Source: a bacterium
Lineage (GTDB): Bacteria; Desulfobacterota; GWC2-55-46
Assembly (NCBI GenBank): GCA_004298725.1
Contig: SCQA01000308.1
Coordinates: 1 to 14,288 of the forward strand
DNA: 14,288 nt
Direction of reading: 5' to 3'
In this document: positions 12,813 to 14,288 of the stretch, one piece after another
Position numbering within the stretch: the stretch's first letter is position 1
Layout of the letters: every line of letters begins with the position of its first letter
Translations under genes and position numbers: made by a program
The notes under the pieces: model-generated
The model's database searches: none
The model's input: only the letters and a program-made list of their open reading frames with translations
Told to the model about the DNA's origin: nothing

Positions 12813-14042
12813 TTGAACCACGGTCTGAAATTCATTGACGATATAAGTCTTAAGAACAAGAAGGTTCTCATCAGGGTTGATTTTAACGTGCCGCTTGATG
12901 AAAACCATAATATAACGGACGATACGAGGATACGAAGCGTCCTGCCTACCATAAACTACGCGCTTGATGAAAACGCGATGGTAATTCTTGCCTCTCATCT
13001 TGGAAGGCCCAAGGGTAAAATCGTGCCGGATATGAGCCTTGCTCCCGTTGCCAAGAGGCTTGGAAGGCTTTTGACAAAAGAAGTCGTCTTTGCGCCGGAC
13101 TCGGTCGGCGACGACGTTAAAAAGATTGTCTCCGCCATGAAGCCCGGAGACGTTGTCCTTCTTGAAAACCTCAGGTATCATCCTGAGGAGGAAAAAAACG
13201 ACGAGGCGTTCGCTAAGGAGCTTGGTTCTTTGGCTGACGTATATATTGACGACGCTTTTGCCGTGGCGCACAGGACGCACGCGTCCAACGTGGGTATTAC
13301 AAAGCACTGCAAGGAGGCCGCCGCAGGTTTTTTAATGAAGAAGGAGCTTTCATACTTTTCACGCGCCATGGAAAAGCCCACAAGGCCTCTTGTTGCCATA
13401 GTCGGCGGTAAAAAAGTGTCTGATAAAGTACGCATACTTTCAACCCTTTGCGAAAAGGTCGACAAGCTTATTCTCGGCGGCGGCATGGCGCTTACGTTTT
13501 TCAAGGCGCTCGGCTACGAAGTAGGCAATTCTTTTGCCGAAGACGAGGCGCTTGAAAGCGCCAAAGTAGTCATAGAGATGGCCCGCTCAAAGCACATAAA
13601 GCTTTATTTGCCGGTTGATTTTGTAGTAGCGGATAAATACAGCGCGACAGCCGAAACAAAGGTTGTAACTTATCAGGAGATACCCAAAGACTGGATGGCC
13701 CTTGACATAGGTCCGGCAACGGTCACGCTCTTTACCGAGGCGATACAGAACGCCAAAACCATAATCTGGAACGGCCCGATGGGCGTATTCGAATTAGACG
13801 CGTTCAGCAGGGGTACGTTTGCCCTTGTTACAAGCATAGCCAACACGTACGCTCTTTCCATAGTAGGCGGAGGAGACACTGACGTTGCCGTGCACAAGGC
13901 GGGCGAGTCCGCTAAGATGAGCTATATCTCAACCGGCGGCGGCGCGTTTCTTGAGATACTAAAAGGCAACGACCTGCCCGGCATCGCGGCGCTTAGAAAG
14001 TTAGACGCCCAAACATCCGGCGCAGGCATGGCAACGCTGTAA
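12813..14042 (+). CDS. pgk: Phosphoglycerate kinase
   Basis: A 409-residue two-domain kinase transferring phosphate from 1,3-bisphosphoglycerate to ADP. N-domain substrate residues lie in VDFNVPLD (about 22-29), ASHLGRPKG (about 60-68), ENLRYHPEEE and DDAFAVAHRTHAS, the last being a variant of the more usual DAFGxAHRAHAS. The C-domain nucleotide site shows GGKKVSDKV, LGGGMALTF, WNGPMGVFE and SIVGGGDT. Length is normal (about 390-415). The start is TTG 12813, with GGAGGT six bases upstream at 12801-12806; no ATG or GTG lies at a better distance. A TTG start on a highly expressed glycolytic gene is mildly unusual. It follows gap; the tpiA often found next in such clusters is not in the window, where insertion-sequence-like DNA follows instead. 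Confidence 0.97.
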   Translation: MNHGLKFIDDISLKNKKVLIRVDFNVPLDENHNITDDTRIRSVLPTINYALDENAMVILASHLGRPKGKIVPDMSLAPVAKRLGRLLTKEVVFAPDSVGDDVKKIVSAMKPGDVVLLENLRYHPEEEKNDEAFAKELGSLADVYIDDAFAVAHRTHASNVGITKHCKEAAAGFLMKKELSYFSRAMEKPTRPLVAIVGGKKVSDKVRILSTLCEKVDKLILGGGMALTFFKALGYEVGNSFAEDEALESAKVVIEMARSKHIKLYLPVDFVVADKYSATAETKVVTYQEIPKDWMALDIGPATVTLFTEAIQNAKTIIWNGPMGVFELDAFSRGTFALVTSIANTYALSIVGGGDTDVAVHKAGESAKMSYISTGGGAFLEILKGNDLPGIAALRKLDAQTSGAGMATL

Positions 14043-14108
14043 GCCGTTTTGCAAATGCGGTCATATAAAAGTGAATGGTGAATAGTGAGAGAGATGAGAA
14101 AACGTAGT

Positions 14109-14126
14109 GCGAGACTTCAGTCTCGC
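14109..14126. repeat. Short perfect hairpin downstream of pgk
   Basis: GCGAGACT (14109-14116) and AGTCTCGC (14119-14126) form an 8-bp inverted repeat with a 2-base centre. It has no U-tract. It is flanked by GTGAATGG/GTGAATAGTGA-type short repeats (14071-14087, 14146-14156), giving a repeat-rich spacer with no open frame. Confidence 0.5.
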
Positions 14127-14163
14127 TGGGGCAGGCGATAGAGGAATAGTGAATGTTTTATTT

Positions 14164-14195
14164 CCTCCCCCTTGATGGGGGAGGGTGGGGTGGGG
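14164..14195. repeat. CCTCCCCC/GGGGGAGG palindrome with a G-quadruplex motif
   Basis: CCTCCCCC (14164-14171) pairs with GGGGGAGG (14177-14184) around TTGAT. The right arm continues as GGGGGAGGGTGGGGTGGGG (14177-14195), four G-runs with single-base loops, an ideal G-quadruplex pattern on the plus strand. Similar C-rich/G-rich palindromes recur as dispersed repeats in many genomes; copy number here is unknown. Confidence 0.65.
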
Positions 14196-14196
14196 T

Positions 14197-14288
14197 ACAA
14201 CCTGCTAACATAGGTTACAAAAGAACCTACGGACATAGGTAACAGAGTAAAATAAGGGGCAAGGAGGAAAAGCCTATGCCCTGGATGA
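14197..14288 (+). mobile_element. Left end of a probable IS481-like insertion sequence (truncated by the window edge)
   Basis: Two 12-base direct repeats differing at one base, ACATAGGTTACA (14208-14219) and ACATAGGTAACA (14233-14244), with the inverted relative AACCTA between them, precede a strong ribosome-binding site and a frame beginning MPWM. Repeated ACATAGGTTAC-type termini followed by an MPWxE-type start are what I associate with IS481-family elements. The exact left boundary is not determinable, and only four codons are seen. Confidence 0.5.
14276..14288 (+). CDS. Start of a probable transposase/integrase gene (partial)
   Basis: ATG at 14276 follows AAGGAGG (14261-14267) at an ideal spacing of 8 bases and reads MPWM before the window ends. 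The MPW start is typical of IS481-family DDE transposases. With four codons this rests on context and memory of the family, so it is tentative. Confidence 0.45.

Noticed and set aside
10665..14156. GTGAATGG/GAATAGTGA-type short repeats at 10665-10690, 14071-14087 and 14146-14156.
   Set aside because: Simple-sequence-like and irregular; no unit length or spacer pattern that would suggest CRISPR or another array.

Overview
The window looks like an ordinary chromosomal stretch of a Gram-negative bacterium. Periplasmic or inner-membrane-anchored proteins, a MepM-type cell-wall hydrolase, an AlgC-type phosphomannomutase/phosphoglucomutase, an RpoS-type sigma factor and a DUF4412 protein together suggest a Desulfobacterota/'deltaproteobacterial' type of genome. 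That taxonomic guess is inference only. Base composition is moderate, with a strong preference for GGC, AAG and CTT codons and no obvious break in codon use. The membrane-protein gene at 4133-4618 is visibly more AT-rich.

Layout, left to right. The 5' end of a response-regulator gene (1-223, minus) is divergent from an M23 peptidase gene (420-1751, plus). The peptidase converges on a secreted single-domain rhodanese (1890-2282, minus), with a shared bidirectional hairpin terminator between them. Next come an Ogt-type alkylguanine-DNA alkyltransferase (2407-2928, plus), a 367-base gene-free stretch dominated by a 215-bp nested palindromic element, a CopD-like four-helix membrane protein (3296-3778, minus) and an unrecognised four-helix membrane protein (4133-4618, plus).

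The middle is an apparent oxidative-stress operon: perR (4767-5177), a typical 2-Cys peroxiredoxin (5269-5862) and an RpoS-like sigma factor (5880-6863). It is driven by a near-consensus promoter whose -10 box overlaps a good Per box, so autoregulation by PerR is likely. A second MITE-like palindrome and a strong hairpin follow.

The right half is housekeeping. trmJ and tadA both modify the tRNA anticodon loop. tadA overlaps a DUF4412 secreted-protein gene, which is followed 20 bases later by a phosphomannomutase/phosphoglucomutase. Then come aroD (shikimate pathway), gap and pgk (adjacent glycolytic steps). After pgk the window ends in repeat-rich DNA: a short hairpin, a G-quadruplex-forming tract, and what appears to be the left end of an IS481-like insertion sequence with the first four codons of its transposase.

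I found no CRISPR array, tRNA, rRNA, toxin-antitoxin pair or defence system. The most interesting items are the PerR/peroxiredoxin/sigma operon, the nested palindromic element at 3011-3225, a minus-strand terminator inside the ogt coding sequence, and two genes that look leaderless or nearly so. None of these amounts to a clearly new system.
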